Origin: Chryseobacterium sp. JV274
Lineage (GTDB): Bacteria > Bacteroidota > Bacteroidia > Flavobacteriales > Weeksellaceae
Reading direction: 5' to 3'
Assembly: GCF_903969135.1 (NCBI RefSeq)
Contig: NZ_LR824569.1
Span: forward strand, 4,485,001-4,549,000
DNA length: 64,000 bases
The translations under genes and the position numbers were made by a program. Under the pieces are notes generated by a model that made no database searches, was not told where the DNA came from, and worked only from the letters and a program-made list of their open reading frames with translations. Numbering within the stretch: the stretch's first letter is position 1; each line of letters opens with the position of its first letter. Shown here one piece after another: positions 45,747 through 54,672 of the stretch.

Positions 45747-46321
45747 GAGGATTTATTTTTTTTCCGAATTCTGCTTATAAATTCAGCAGATACTCCCAGG
45801 TAAGAAGCAATGAGATATTGAGGAACTCTGGATGCAATACTGGGATAAGTTTCCAGAAAATCATAATACTTTTGTTCAGCTTTGTGCATATGATTAAATA
45901 CCACTCTTTTTTCGAGTGTTCCAAGATAACCTTCTAAAATAATCCTGAAGTATTTTTCTAAAGATGGAATTTCTTCCAGCATTTTTTGAAAAGACGGATG
46001 GCTGATCTGTAAAAGGCGGGTTTTTTCAACAGCCTGTATATTATAGATGGATGCTTTTTGTTTTGAAAAACTGGCGATATCTGTTGCCCACCAATGGTCA
46101 ATTGCTAAAAAAAGAATTTCTTCATTTCCATTGTCAGCATTAATGCAGAAAGCTTTCAATACGCCCGAAACAATATAGCTGTCATGGCGGCATATTTCCC
46201 CGTTTCTTAAAAGGAATTCTCCTTTTTCCAATGTTTTTTCCGTCCAGAAACTTTTAAAAATAGAAATTTCTTCCGGGCTTAATTTGATGTGTTGTGAAAT
46301 ATTTTTAATTAATGTTTCCAT
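45743..46321 (-). CDS. Crp/Fnr-family transcriptional regulator
   Basis: 192 residues. A cNMP-binding beta-barrel (FWTEKTLEKGEFLLRNGEIC...) precedes a C-terminal HTH (VPQYLIASYLGVSAEFISRIRKK). No cysteine cluster typical of the Fnr iron-sulfur site is seen. It lacks the usual phosphate-binding residues, so it may respond to another signal. Two FNR-like boxes nearby (41427 and 45733) are likely targets. Confidence 0.88.
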   Translation of the reverse strand: METLIKNISQHIKLSPEEISIFKSFWTEKTLEKGEFLLRNGEICRHDSYIVSGVLKAFCINADNGNEEILFLAIDHWWATDIASFSKQKASIYNIQAVEKTRLLQISHPSFQKMLEEIPSLEKYFRIILEGYLGTLEKRVVFNHMHKAEQKYYDFLETYPSIASRVPQYLIASYLGVSAEFISRIRKKNKSS

Positions 46322-46463
46322 TCAAAATGATTAAAAGACACTTAAATAATAGATTCAACAGTATAGGCTAATGTACAAAAATACTTGTCATAAATTCATT
46401 TCATGGCTTATGAAAACCGAATAAATCTGGGATTTTGCTATGCATATATTAGGATTTATCATG

Positions 46464-46471
46464 TATCTTTG
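46464..46471 (+). promoter_or_regulatory. -7 box of sdaA
   Basis: TATCTTTG fits TAnnTTTG, 26 bp before the start codon at 46498. Confidence 0.65.
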
Positions 46472-46497
46472 TTTTTGAGGAAAATGACGAATCATTT

Positions 46498-47916
46498 ATG
46501 GAATCAATATCGGTTTTTGAGATTATTAAAGTAGGAATAGGCCCGTCCAGTTCGCATACGATGGGACCTTGGAATGCAGCAGCTGCATTTATCAGGATTA
46601 TTAAAAGAGAAAGATCAATCGAAGAAGTTAAAGAAGTTTTTCTTGAATTTTTTGGCTCACTCGCAAAAACGGGGATTGGGCACGGAACTGATATTGCAGG
46701 AATGCTTGGTTTGAATGGGGAAGATTTTAAGACGATCAATACTTCAAAAATTGATGAGAAAATAGAGTACATCAAAAGTACTCAAACCATTCATCTGGGA
46801 GGGGAGAAGGTGATTCCATTTGTTTATGGACATCATTTGATTTTGAATATGAAAAAAAGCCTTGATTTTCACCCGAATGGAATGATCTTCAGAGCTGTTT
46901 TTGAAGATGGAACCGAGCTTGTACAGGATTTTTATTCTGTAGGAGGAGGTTTTATTGCCAGCCAGGAAAAAAACTCTATTCAGAAACAATGCGTACGTAC
47001 ATTATATCCTTGTCATAAAGCTTCTGATATTGCAAAATATTGCGAGAAACTTGGGCTTAATAAGATTTCAGATTTAATTTTCATGAATGAAGAAAGCTGG
47101 AGAACTCAGGAAGAAACGAGACAGGAGGCGCTTTACATCTGGCAGCAGATTAAAGAATGTATTTATAAAGGCGTAAATAAAGAAGGAATTCTTCCTGGCG
47201 GACTGAATGTTTCCCGAAGAGCAGCAGGAATCAACAGAAAACTGTTAGGAGACAAAATTTATAAAAATAAGGATGAATGGTTCCAGCAGGTTGTAGATGC
47301 TGAAGAAAACTTTACGAATATCAACAAATGGATCGCCTGTTTTGCACTGGCTGTGAATGAAGAGAATGCAAGTTTCGGAAGAATTATCACCGCACCTACT
47401 AATGGCGCAAGTGGAGTAATTCCGGCAGTATTGATGTATGCTCAGGCATTTACACCGTTTATCAGTGAAGATGATATTGTAAGATTCCTGCTCGTGGCAG
47501 GAGAAATAGGGACGTTATTCAAGAAAAACGCAACCATTTCTGCAGCGATGGGAGGATGTCAGGCCGAAATTGGGGTTTCTTCCGCAATGGCAGCTGCCGG
47601 GCTTACGGAGATTTTGGGTGGAAGTGTCGGACAGGTATTGATGGCAGCAGAAATTGCAATGGAACATCACCTTGGATTAACCTGTGACCCAATCAAAGGA
47701 CTGGTACAGATTCCGTGTATTGAAAGAAATACAATGGGAGCGATGAAAGCGATTACAGCAGCGAATATCGCATTGGAAAGTGATCCTACCAAAGCCAAAG
47801 TAACATTGGATGAGGTGATCCAGACGATGTGGGAAACCGCTCAGTCCATGAGTGACCGTTTTAAAGAAACTTCAGAAGGTGGATTAGCCATCGCGGTAAA
47901 CGTTCCGGAATGTTAA
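46498..47916 (+). CDS. sdaA: L-serine ammonia-lyase
   Basis: 472 residues. The N-terminal GIGPSSSHTMGPW, GTGHGTDIAG-like patch and the C-terminal cysteines typical of [4Fe-4S] serine dehydratases (GGCQAEIG, CDPIKGLVQIPC, CIERNTMGA) are seen. Converts serine to pyruvate and ammonia in the cytoplasm. Single-chain form. Stands alone with its own promoter and terminator. Confidence 0.95.
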   Translation: MESISVFEIIKVGIGPSSSHTMGPWNAAAAFIRIIKRERSIEEVKEVFLEFFGSLAKTGIGHGTDIAGMLGLNGEDFKTINTSKIDEKIEYIKSTQTIHLGGEKVIPFVYGHHLILNMKKSLDFHPNGMIFRAVFEDGTELVQDFYSVGGGFIASQEKNSIQKQCVRTLYPCHKASDIAKYCEKLGLNKISDLIFMNEESWRTQEETRQEALYIWQQIKECIYKGVNKEGILPGGLNVSRRAAGINRKLLGDKIYKNKDEWFQQVVDAEENFTNINKWIACFALAVNEENASFGRIITAPTNGASGVIPAVLMYAQAFTPFISEDDIVRFLLVAGEIGTLFKKNATISAAMGGCQAEIGVSSAMAAAGLTEILGGSVGQVLMAAEIAMEHHLGLTCDPIKGLVQIPCIERNTMGAMKAITAANIALESDPTKAKVTLDEVIQTMWETAQSMSDRFKETSEGGLAIAVNVPEC

Positions 47917-47943
47917 TAGAAATAAAGCTGTTTTAACAATATA

Positions 47944-47973
47944 AAACCCTTAGACATTACTGACTAAGGGTTT
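47944..47973 (+). terminator. Terminator of sdaA
   Basis: AAACCCTTAG pairs with CTAAGGGTTT over a 10-nt loop. The following T-run is short. Confidence 0.7.
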
Positions 47974-48027
47974 CTTAATAAAATAAAAGTAAAAACCATT
48001 GGGCTTTTAGTATTGTATAAAGAGATT

Positions 48028-48870
48028 TTATCTTAAAATTCCTCTAATCCTGTTGGCATTGGTAATCAGTTCTTCAAGGTATTCATAGTTCTCTTTTTCA
48101 AGGGCAGATTTGAATTTTCTAAGCTGAGAGATATGTTCGTTCAGTACATCCAGCACATTTTCTTTGTTTTGTTTAAAGATGGGAACCCACATTTCAGGAT
48201 GCGACTTGGCAAGACGTACCGTACTTGAGAAACCGGAACTGGCAAGCTGAAAAATAGTTTCCTCCTCACGTTCTTTTTCCAATACAGTATTGGCAAGGGC
48301 ATAAGAAGTAATATGGGAAATATGAGAGATGTAAGCAGTGTGAACATCGTGATCTTTTGCATCCATGTAAATCATGTGCATATCAAGGGCATTGACCACC
48401 TTTTCAACGGTGCTCAATGCATCATCTGCCGATTCTTCTTTGTTACATATCACTCCTGCTTTTCCGGAGAAACTTTCAGCAATGGCAGATTTCGGACCAT
48501 TGTTTTCTGTTCCCCACATCGGGTGGAACGCTACAAATCTTGAACGTTTCGGATGGTTTTTTACACCATTTACGATTCCAGCTTTGGTAGAGCCTGCATC
48601 CATTACGGTCTGCTGATCAGACACAAGGTCTAAAACAGAAGGTAACAGTTTTCTGGCAGCATCTACAGGAATGGCAAGAATAATCAGATCCGAATTTTTA
48701 ATCCCATGCTCCAGATCTACACCGGCATCAATTATTTTCAGATCTAATGCGTCACTGATATGCTGTGTATTGTTATCGATTCCGTAGATGAAGCTGGCGA
48801 TGTTTTTCTGTTTTAATTTCAAAGCCATTGAACCTCCAATCAATCCTACTCCAATAATACTTATTTTCAT
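48028..48870 (-). CDS. tyrA: Prephenate dehydrogenase
   Basis: 280 residues. The Rossmann start MKISIIGVGLIGGSMALKL, FHPMWGTENNGPKSA and the central VNALDMHMIYMDAKDHD suit monofunctional prephenate dehydrogenase. Converts prephenate to 4-hydroxyphenylpyruvate with NAD(P)+ for tyrosine synthesis. No chorismate mutase domain is present. Preceded by a leader peptide with three Tyr codons and a terminator, strongly suggesting attenuation by tyrosyl-tRNA. Confidence 0.93.
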   Translation of the reverse strand: MKISIIGVGLIGGSMALKLKQKNIASFIYGIDNNTQHISDALDLKIIDAGVDLEHGIKNSDLIILAIPVDAARKLLPSVLDLVSDQQTVMDAGSTKAGIVNGVKNHPKRSRFVAFHPMWGTENNGPKSAIAESFSGKAGVICNKEESADDALSTVEKVVNALDMHMIYMDAKDHDVHTAYISHISHITSYALANTVLEKEREEETIFQLASSGFSSTVRLAKSHPEMWVPIFKQNKENVLDVLNEHISQLRKFKSALEKENYEYLEELITNANRIRGILR

Positions 48871-48890
48871 CTTTTTACATTTTTTAAAAT

Positions 48891-48920
48891 AAAAAAACCT
48901 CGTCCCTAGGACGAGGTTTT
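48891..48920 (-). terminator. tyrA attenuator hairpin
   Basis: AAAACCTCGTCC and GGACGAGGTTTT form a perfect 12-bp stem over a 3-base loop, followed on the minus strand by a U-run. It lies between the leader peptide and the tyrA start, so the terminator would stop transcription before tyrA. Confidence 0.85.
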
Positions 48921-48941
48921 AAATTATATTCATAAGAATCC

Positions 48942-48998
48942 CTATCCCAGAGCTGAGGTAAAAATTCTATAATAATATGTTCCGTTGTTAAAAATCAC
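48942..48998 (-). CDS. tyrA leader peptide (18 aa, three consecutive Tyr codons)
   Basis: GTG start at 48998, stop TAG at 48942: VIFNNGTYYYRIFTSALG with three TAT in a row and two Phe. The GTG lies only five bases past the promoter box, so the transcript may be leaderless. Ribosome stalling at the Tyr codons when tyrosine is short should prevent the terminator hairpin and allow tyrA to be read. Much shorter than ORF cut-offs. Its arrangement is fully visible in the sequence; the mechanism is inferred from known amino acid attenuators. Confidence 0.72.
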   Translation of the reverse strand: MIFNNGTYYYRIFTSALG

Positions 48999-49002
48999 AG
49001 AG

Positions 49003-49010
49003 CAAAGGTA
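49003..49010 (-). promoter_or_regulatory. -7 box of the tyrA leader
   Basis: On the minus strand TACCTTTG matches TAnnTTTG. Confidence 0.7.
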
Positions 49011-49064
49011 TAAATATTTTTCAAATGAAGCGAAATTTCTTTTCTAAATTGTATATAGATTATA

Positions 49065-49535
49065 TTAATTGGTGGTCTTTTTTAATTGTATCCATTCATT
49101 GAATGTTGCCTCACCTCCAACTCCCTGAATAAAATAAGTGTTTTTTTCTTTTTTAATTTTAAAATTGCAGTTATCATGATTTTCATTTATCAAATTGATT
49201 TCATTATTTTGAATCTGCTCAATTTTATAATTTCCTTTACACAATGACGTATTAGCATCAATAAAAGCTAAATCTGATTTAATTGTTATTTCGTAACATG
49301 TTTCAGATTTAATAGAATCCTTTCTCTCATTTGCTGTGCAAATGTTATAAAAGCCTTTGAAATCAATTAAGTTTTTATTCAAATTTACATTTGTTGTCAT
49401 TGCGGGTTGAAATTGCTCTTCAATCAAAGTTGAGTTTTGTTCTTTTTTAACATTTTCCCATTCCTTTTTGTTCCTTTCTTTACAACTCCAAAAGACGAAG
49501 GATAATATTAAAGGGATTAAAAAGTTTTTCATCAT
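49065..49535 (-). CDS. Lipoprotein of the immunity-like train (156 aa)
   Basis: Signal peptide with lipobox SFVFWSC, so a lipoprotein. The C-terminal half shares a module with the genes at 49546 and 53735: Tyr-x-Ile strand, a Cys-x-Gly-x-Tyr stretch (CKGNYKIEQI), a second Cys (NCNFKIKKEK) and a final GVGGEATFNEWIQL. Two conserved cysteines could form a disulfide. Last gene of the long operon that starts with LysM and peptidoglycan hydrolase genes; most likely an immunity-type periplasmic lipoprotein, by context. Confidence 0.68.
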   Translation of the reverse strand: MMKNFLIPLILSFVFWSCKERNKKEWENVKKEQNSTLIEEQFQPAMTTNVNLNKNLIDFKGFYNICTANERKDSIKSETCYEITIKSDLAFIDANTSLCKGNYKIEQIQNNEINLINENHDNCNFKIKKEKNTYFIQGVGGEATFNEWIQLKKTTN

Positions 49536-49545
49536 TTGGTTTTAG

Positions 49546-50005
49546 TTATTGTTTTTCTAATTCCTGCCAATCTTTGTTTATAAATCTCTTACTTTTTATA
49601 AAATATTTTTTATTCTCATTTTTTAAGTAAAAATCATCGATATCATCTTGATCACATTTTCCTTTTGCATGTAAAATATTATCCTCCTTAATTAAACGAT
49701 ATTCTCCTTCACACCAATAATCTTCCACATTTTCTGCACTAATACTTAAAATTGCTTTCTGGTTTGATTCTACTGTTATTGAATAAAATATATTTGTTTC
49801 ATTATTGTCAAATTGACTAATGGCTTTTGTTGAAATTTTATAAGAACCTATCCAATCGTTATTGTTGATTGTAACTTCTGTATTTTTAATTCTTTGATTG
49901 TCATCTATATTGCTATCAATATTTCTTATTTCAGTTTCTTTTTCTGCTATTTTCACCTGAACATGAAAAGAATACAAATGATAATAGAATTAAAAAGGAT
50001 TTCAT
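49546..50005 (-). pseudogene. Frameshifted lipoprotein gene, immunity-like
   Basis: The open part 49546-49977 encodes a copy of the Cys-x-Gly-x-Tyr module (WCEGEYRLIKED, FYLKNENKKYFIKS), but begins without a signal. The signal and lipobox (MKSFLILLSFVFFSC) are read in a different frame from the ATG at 50005. Compared with the gene at 52061, about 11 bases are missing after the Cys-Ser-Gly codons, which breaks the frame. The protein is probably not exported. Pseudogene, unless the assembly is wrong. Confidence 0.7.
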
Positions 50006-50100
50006 CAATGCGTGTTTATATAATTGTTTAAAAAGAACTATGCTTTCTGCATAGTTATAAATTTTAAAGAGATAATATAGAGACTGAAAATTTATTATTG

Positions 50101-50693
50101 CTAATAATAGACTTTATTGTTACTTAATTCTGTTTCTAATGCTTCATCTAAATAAGGAATAGAATCAAATTTAGTTATTGTACCATCTTTATTAATTTTA
50201 CTCGTTGAATAAGATATTATATCAAGAGATTGGTTGGGAGAGGAAAAATATGAAACTTGCCATATTTTTTTATTTTTTAAGTCTAAATATGATAGGCAAG
50301 TATAGCGATCAGATTTATATCTTACATCATTAACTTTTCTATAAAATTGAATAGAGTCTATTTTTTTTTATTTCTTAAAGTGTATAATACTAATTTATAA
50401 TTCTTTTCATTAGAAATACTTTTATTTAGTATTATTGATAGCGATTCTTCTTTTGATACTTCTGTATTATGAATATTCGAATAATTTTTTTCATATATAG
50501 AGTTTTGGTTTTTTAAAATAGAATATCCTTTAGAACTAGTTAACAATTCAAAATATTTCTTTTCTGAAATTTTTTTATCTCCTAAAAAAAAATCTATATT
50601 TTTTTCTCTTATGTAAGTTTTATTATCCTTACAACAAATACTAAGAGTTATAAAAATTAGAAGAAACGAGAAAGTATAAATAGTCTTACTCAT
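50101..50693 (-). pseudogene. Frameshifted lipoprotein gene (A9 tract)
   Basis: The first frame (50358-50693) has a lipobox-type N-terminus (ITLSICC) and stops after a run of nine A at 50361-50369 (minus strand). Adding one base opens a frame to 50101 for a total of 197 residues with no further stops (KIDSIQFYRKVND... to LSNNKVYY). So the gene is broken at a homopolymer: mutation, phase variation or sequencing error. No family recognised. Confidence 0.65.
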
Positions 50694-50695
50694 GG

Positions 50696-51390
50696 TTAAT
50701 AACAGAAATTAAATTTGATTAATTTACATGAACCTTTCTTCCATTGGATCCATTTTGTGACATTCTTATATTCTTCTATATAATCACAATCAGCTTTGGG
50801 GATTGATTTTATTTGCATTGAATCACCTTTTATTTTTAGTGATTTATACCAGTATAATTGTTCTTCTTTTGATGTGTTTGAAATCTCCGGAGTTAATTGT
50901 ATAAAAGCTGTTTTAATATAATTCTCCCATGAATTAAAAGCATAATCATTGTTTTTCTTTTCAATCAACTTTTTTTGTTTATTGATGTAAATGATGAGGA
51001 AATCCCTATCTGATCCTGGTTCTTCAGCATCGAAACTAAATATTCTATGTTCACTATCAGGAATTATTTCCCGGGCAATTACAACTTTAGGAAGCTTAAC
51101 GTCATATACATTTTCATCATCATTATTAACAACTATTTTACCATAAGGAGTTTTATCCATATTGAAGATTTCTGTTTTTTATTGATTGATAAATTTATGA
51201 CTCCGCTTCCCCTCAGATTATTTTCAGTATAAAATGTAATTCCATTATATTCTGTAGTCTGCATTGAGGTAGAGTCTATAGGGCATTCAAATGTTTGATT
51301 ATTTTGTTCTTTTTCTACTATCCTTTCTTTCTTTTTACCTGAACATGAGAAGAGTATAAGTGATAATAAAATTAAAAGAGGTTTTATCAT
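50696..51390 (-). pseudogene. Frameshifted lipoprotein gene (A6 tract)
   Basis: The first frame (51133-51390) gives a lipobox (LILFSCSG) and 85 residues; the rest (50696-51160) is open in another frame. One extra A in the run at 51175-51180 joins them into a 231-residue protein (INKKTEIFNMDKTPYG). The break is therefore a single-base loss in a short A run. Same possible causes as the neighbouring gene. No family recognised. Confidence 0.65.
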
Positions 51391-51411
51391 TGTGCTTTTG
51401 TTTATAAATTT

Positions 51412-52047
51412 TTATTCAATTTCATTTCCGTGTAATAAAAGTTTACTGATAAAACCACTATTCCAATTTTCTATATATATGTTTTGAAGTTCTGAAGCCC
51501 AGCCGGATGTTTCTTCTTTTTTACCATCAAAAGATGATGTTGAATAAAACTTTCCGGTAATAAAATTAAATGATTTTGAATAAATTTTTTTAGCTTTTGT
51601 ATAACTTAAATCATATCCAATAACCTGTATTTTCTTGTTCTTATTATCGAATCTAAACTTCATTTTTTCAATTACATTTTTTTTCTCGCCGGAAATATTA
51701 GGTTTTGTAACTTGATCTGCATAATCTACTCGAATGGTAATTATTTTATTTTTAATAATAGGATCACTTAAATAATAATCTGCTTCAGTATTGTTATATA
51801 GAATACTATTGTTGATAATGGGGATTTCAACCGTTTTGTTCAATGAAGACAAGTAGATGAATAGTATAAAACTAGAGAGTTCCGTATTTTGTTTTGCCTT
51901 AATTACAGCTTTATCTTTAATATGATCATCATCAAAGTATGGTGTTTCATATTGTGATTCATTGGCGTCCATAGCCCTCACATTATTTTCTTTACAGCTT
52001 AAAAAGAAAGATATGAGAGATAATAAAATTAAAACGGGTTTCATCAT
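51412..52047 (-). CDS. Lipoprotein of unknown function (211 aa)
   Basis: Signal and lipobox (LISFFLSCKENN) as in its neighbours; the first 18 codons are nearly the same in DNA as those of other genes in the train. The rest is mixed alpha/beta with no family recognised. Gene order and size are compatible with an immunity lipoprotein of the operon. No sign of a frameshift. Confidence 0.6.
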   Translation of the reverse strand: MMKPVLILLSLISFFLSCKENNVRAMDANESQYETPYFDDDHIKDKAVIKAKQNTELSSFILFIYLSSLNKTVEIPIINNSILYNNTEADYYLSDPIIKNKIITIRVDYADQVTKPNISGEKKNVIEKMKFRFDNKNKKIQVIGYDLSYTKAKKIYSKSFNFITGKFYSTSSFDGKKEETSGWASELQNIYIENWNSGFISKLLLHGNEIE

Positions 52048-52060
52048 TTGGTTAAGTTAT

Positions 52061-53164
52061 TTATTCTGCTTTTATTCTGCTTTTGTGAACATATCCCTTT
52101 TTACCTTCTTTAGAAACTACCAACCACCAATCACCATTTTGGTCTAAAACCTCGACTTGTTCGCCTGTGTTTATTTTTTGTAGAATTTGAGATGATGTAT
52201 TTTTATCTTTTCTTAGATTGGTAAATCCATCGGGGTCTACTATTCTTGAATATACTTTTTCTTGATTATCTTCTTGAATAAGTCCATAATCTTTTGAGTA
52301 CTTTTCAAGAGAAGGATAACCATAATATTTATTTTTTTGAAAAGAGTCCTTTAATTCCGGGTGAGAAACATAGACGTTGTTTAATAATAAATATGTTTTA
52401 TCTGATTGTATATCAATGCTTTCTTTGCCTTCGAATCCAAGTTGTAAAAGATAAGCAATAGCTTTTTGTAATGTTGAATCTGGAATATCATTCTTTTTGA
52501 TGATATTGTCTTTATTATCGGCAAAATAAGTTGTTAGTGCATATAAAAACGAATCTTTTGATTTTAGTTTTTGCAATAGCTTTTCTCTAATTTTAAATAC
52601 ATTCGTTGTACTATTGTAGAATACAAATGATAGTCTCGAACTTTGCTCAATATCATCCCAATTCTGAATATTTCTAATTGCAGAATTAAAAAGAGTTTCA
52701 TTCTTTTCATAATTAAATAGAACTACCAAATCAATTGCAAGATCAGTATTTTTAGATGCTACGCTCAAAATGGATATTAAATCATTTTGGTAAATAATTT
52801 TGTTCAGGGATAATAATTCTTCGAAATAAGGATAGTCTTTATTACTTTTTATATCTGCCTTGACATTATCTAAATCAGGTAAAATATCATTACCTATTTT
52901 AATATATTTTCCATCCTTTGATATCTGATAATTGGTAGTTTCATTGAATATTAAGACATTATTATATCCGTTTTGAAGTTTATCAGGTTTAATACCAAGC
53001 AGATCTTTGTTGATTTTATCAAAATTTTCCTCAGTATCATTGAATTTATGATTGGTGAAATAACTTTCGATTATTTCAGTTTCTTTTTCTATTATTTTCT
53101 CTTCCTGCTTGCCTGAACATGAAATGAATATGAGTGATAATAAAATTAAAAAGGATTTCATCAT
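52061..53164 (-). CDS. Lipoprotein with C-terminal SH3b domain (367 aa)
   Basis: Lipobox LIFISCSG. A central helical stretch (residues about 40-290) is unrecognised. The C-terminus (about 300-367) is an SH3b domain: PDGFTNLRKDKNTSSQIL and NTGEQVEVLDQNGDWWLVV. SH3b domains bind peptidoglycan or peptides, which suits a lipoprotein acting against a cell-wall hydrolase. Position within the train suggests immunity or an accessory role. Confidence 0.72.
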   Translation of the reverse strand: MMKSFLILLSLIFISCSGKQEEKIIEKETEIIESYFTNHKFNDTEENFDKINKDLLGIKPDKLQNGYNNVLIFNETTNYQISKDGKYIKIGNDILPDLDNVKADIKSNKDYPYFEELLSLNKIIYQNDLISILSVASKNTDLAIDLVVLFNYEKNETLFNSAIRNIQNWDDIEQSSRLSFVFYNSTTNVFKIREKLLQKLKSKDSFLYALTTYFADNKDNIIKKNDIPDSTLQKAIAYLLQLGFEGKESIDIQSDKTYLLLNNVYVSHPELKDSFQKNKYYGYPSLEKYSKDYGLIQEDNQEKVYSRIVDPDGFTNLRKDKNTSSQILQKINTGEQVEVLDQNGDWWLVVSKEGKKGYVHKSRIKAE

Positions 53165-53211
53165 TGTGGATTTATCTTAATTTTCAAACATTTCGAAACA
53201 GTAAGGATTAT

Positions 53212-53703
53212 TTATTTTTTTAATATTACATTTTTTAATCCATATCTTTTTTCTGTGTATTCGCTCTCAAATAATAACTTACCTTTATCATATCGAAGAG
53301 TACCGAAATAATGTGGTTTATCTGCATCACCTGTATATCCGTTAATTACCTGTGAATATTTTAAAAATATTCTTCCATCAACAGTCTTATCTTCTTTAAG
53401 TAGGTATTGATTATACATTTTTCCCATATTTCCAGATTCTGTATAAATAATAGAATCTTTCTCAATTTTCAACGAAACTCCATAATCATCCAACTTCTCG
53501 TTGGTTGCAAAATATTCTCCTGATGGGATAGAAATCTGTTGTTTTGATGATGAAATACTTCCTCCAATTTTCTGTAAATCAGATTCAATAACTTGAGTAT
53601 TAAGATCATATTTTTTTTCTTTCTTCAATACACAGCTTTTTCCTTTTTGATTATCTGTGCACGAAATGGATATGAATGATAATAAAATTAAAAAGTTTTT
53701 CAT
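53212..53703 (-). CDS. Lipoprotein of unknown function (163 aa)
   Basis: Signal peptide with lipobox FISISC. The mature part is predicted mainly beta (SIPSGEYFATNEKLDDYGVSL and RYDKGKLLFESEYTEKRYGL). No family is recognised. Its 5' 50 bases are shared with neighbours. Lies in the long operon after the effector-like genes; probable immunity lipoprotein by context. Confidence 0.6.
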   Translation of the reverse strand: MKNFLILLSFISISCTDNQKGKSCVLKKEKKYDLNTQVIESDLQKIGGSISSSKQQISIPSGEYFATNEKLDDYGVSLKIEKDSIIYTESGNMGKMYNQYLLKEDKTVDGRIFLKYSQVINGYTGDADKPHYFGTLRYDKGKLLFESEYTEKRYGLKNVILKK

Positions 53704-53734
53704 GATTTGGTTTATGGGATTGTGTCAACTAGAT

Positions 53735-54667
53735 TTATTGCATCAATATCCATTCATTATTAGTAGATTCTCCTCCAACTCCTTTTATATAAAATTGAGT
53801 TTTATCTTTTTTAATTATAAATTTCGGATCAATATCTACACAATTTAATTGATCACCACTATAATATATTTCTAATTGATTGTCTTTTTCGATACCTATA
53901 TATTTACCTTCACACAGGTTGGACTCCTTATATGTGTTTAGTGATAAGAATATATTACTCTTTTTAATGTCAAATTCATATGAAATAGAAGCCATACCTG
54001 TTGTTGTAGCTTCTGTTTCTACTGAAGTAGAATGAGTACCATCATAAGTTGATGAATGGTTTTTAAGATTTTTAAGAACCTCTTTCTGAATAAGACTGGT
54101 TTCAAATGCTAAAATATCTTCTGGAATCTTTGAAGTCTCAATTTCTCCTATTTGTTTCCATTTATTCTTTTCATATAAATAAAACGTTGTTTTTGCATTT
54201 TGTTTTGGTTCAAACTCTCCATCTTCTCCACCTGTATAAGTGATGAATTCACTAGGTAAATAAGAAGCAACTACATAATAATTATTTTCTTTAATGAGGT
54301 TTTTTATAGCTTTTGAATTTTGGGCATCATTTTCAGGATTATTAGATTTCGAAAAAAAACCTTTCGAATTATTAGGGCTCCAAAAATATTGAGTTTCATT
54401 ACTTTTCCCGATAAAATCTACACTGAAAACACCCATTTTTTTATCTGAATAAGTGTATGTTGGATAGGGATTGGAGATATCTGGAATGAAAAAACCGGTT
54501 GCTTGGTATTTTGTATCTAGAAAATTGATAGAGTTCTCATCTAGGTTTGTAATTTGAACTTTTTGAGAATTATCGATTTTTTTAGAATTTTGAACCTTGT
54601 TTTTTTCTTGTCCATTACAACTTTGTAAGGTAACAAATGCAATTACTATTAAAAATATTTTATTCAT
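53735..54667 (-). CDS. Lipoprotein with the Cys-x-Gly-x-Tyr module (310 aa)
   Basis: Lipobox LQSCNG. The first two-thirds look unrelated to others. The last ~90 residues carry the shared module: NLCEGKYIGIEKD, NCVDIDPKFIIKK and GVGGESTNNEWIL. It immediately follows the 845-aa hydrolase gene (5-bp gap), the usual place for a cognate immunity gene. Anchored in a membrane facing the periplasm, where it could block cell-wall cleavage. Confidence 0.7.
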   Translation of the reverse strand: MNKIFLIVIAFVTLQSCNGQEKNKVQNSKKIDNSQKVQITNLDENSINFLDTKYQATGFFIPDISNPYPTYTYSDKKMGVFSVDFIGKSNETQYFWSPNNSKGFFSKSNNPENDAQNSKAIKNLIKENNYYVVASYLPSEFITYTGGEDGEFEPKQNAKTTFYLYEKNKWKQIGEIETSKIPEDILAFETSLIQKEVLKNLKNHSSTYDGTHSTSVETEATTTGMASISYEFDIKKSNIFLSLNTYKESNLCEGKYIGIEKDNQLEIYYSGDQLNCVDIDPKFIIKKDKTQFYIKGVGGESTNNEWILMQ

Positions 54668-54672
54668 TCTTT

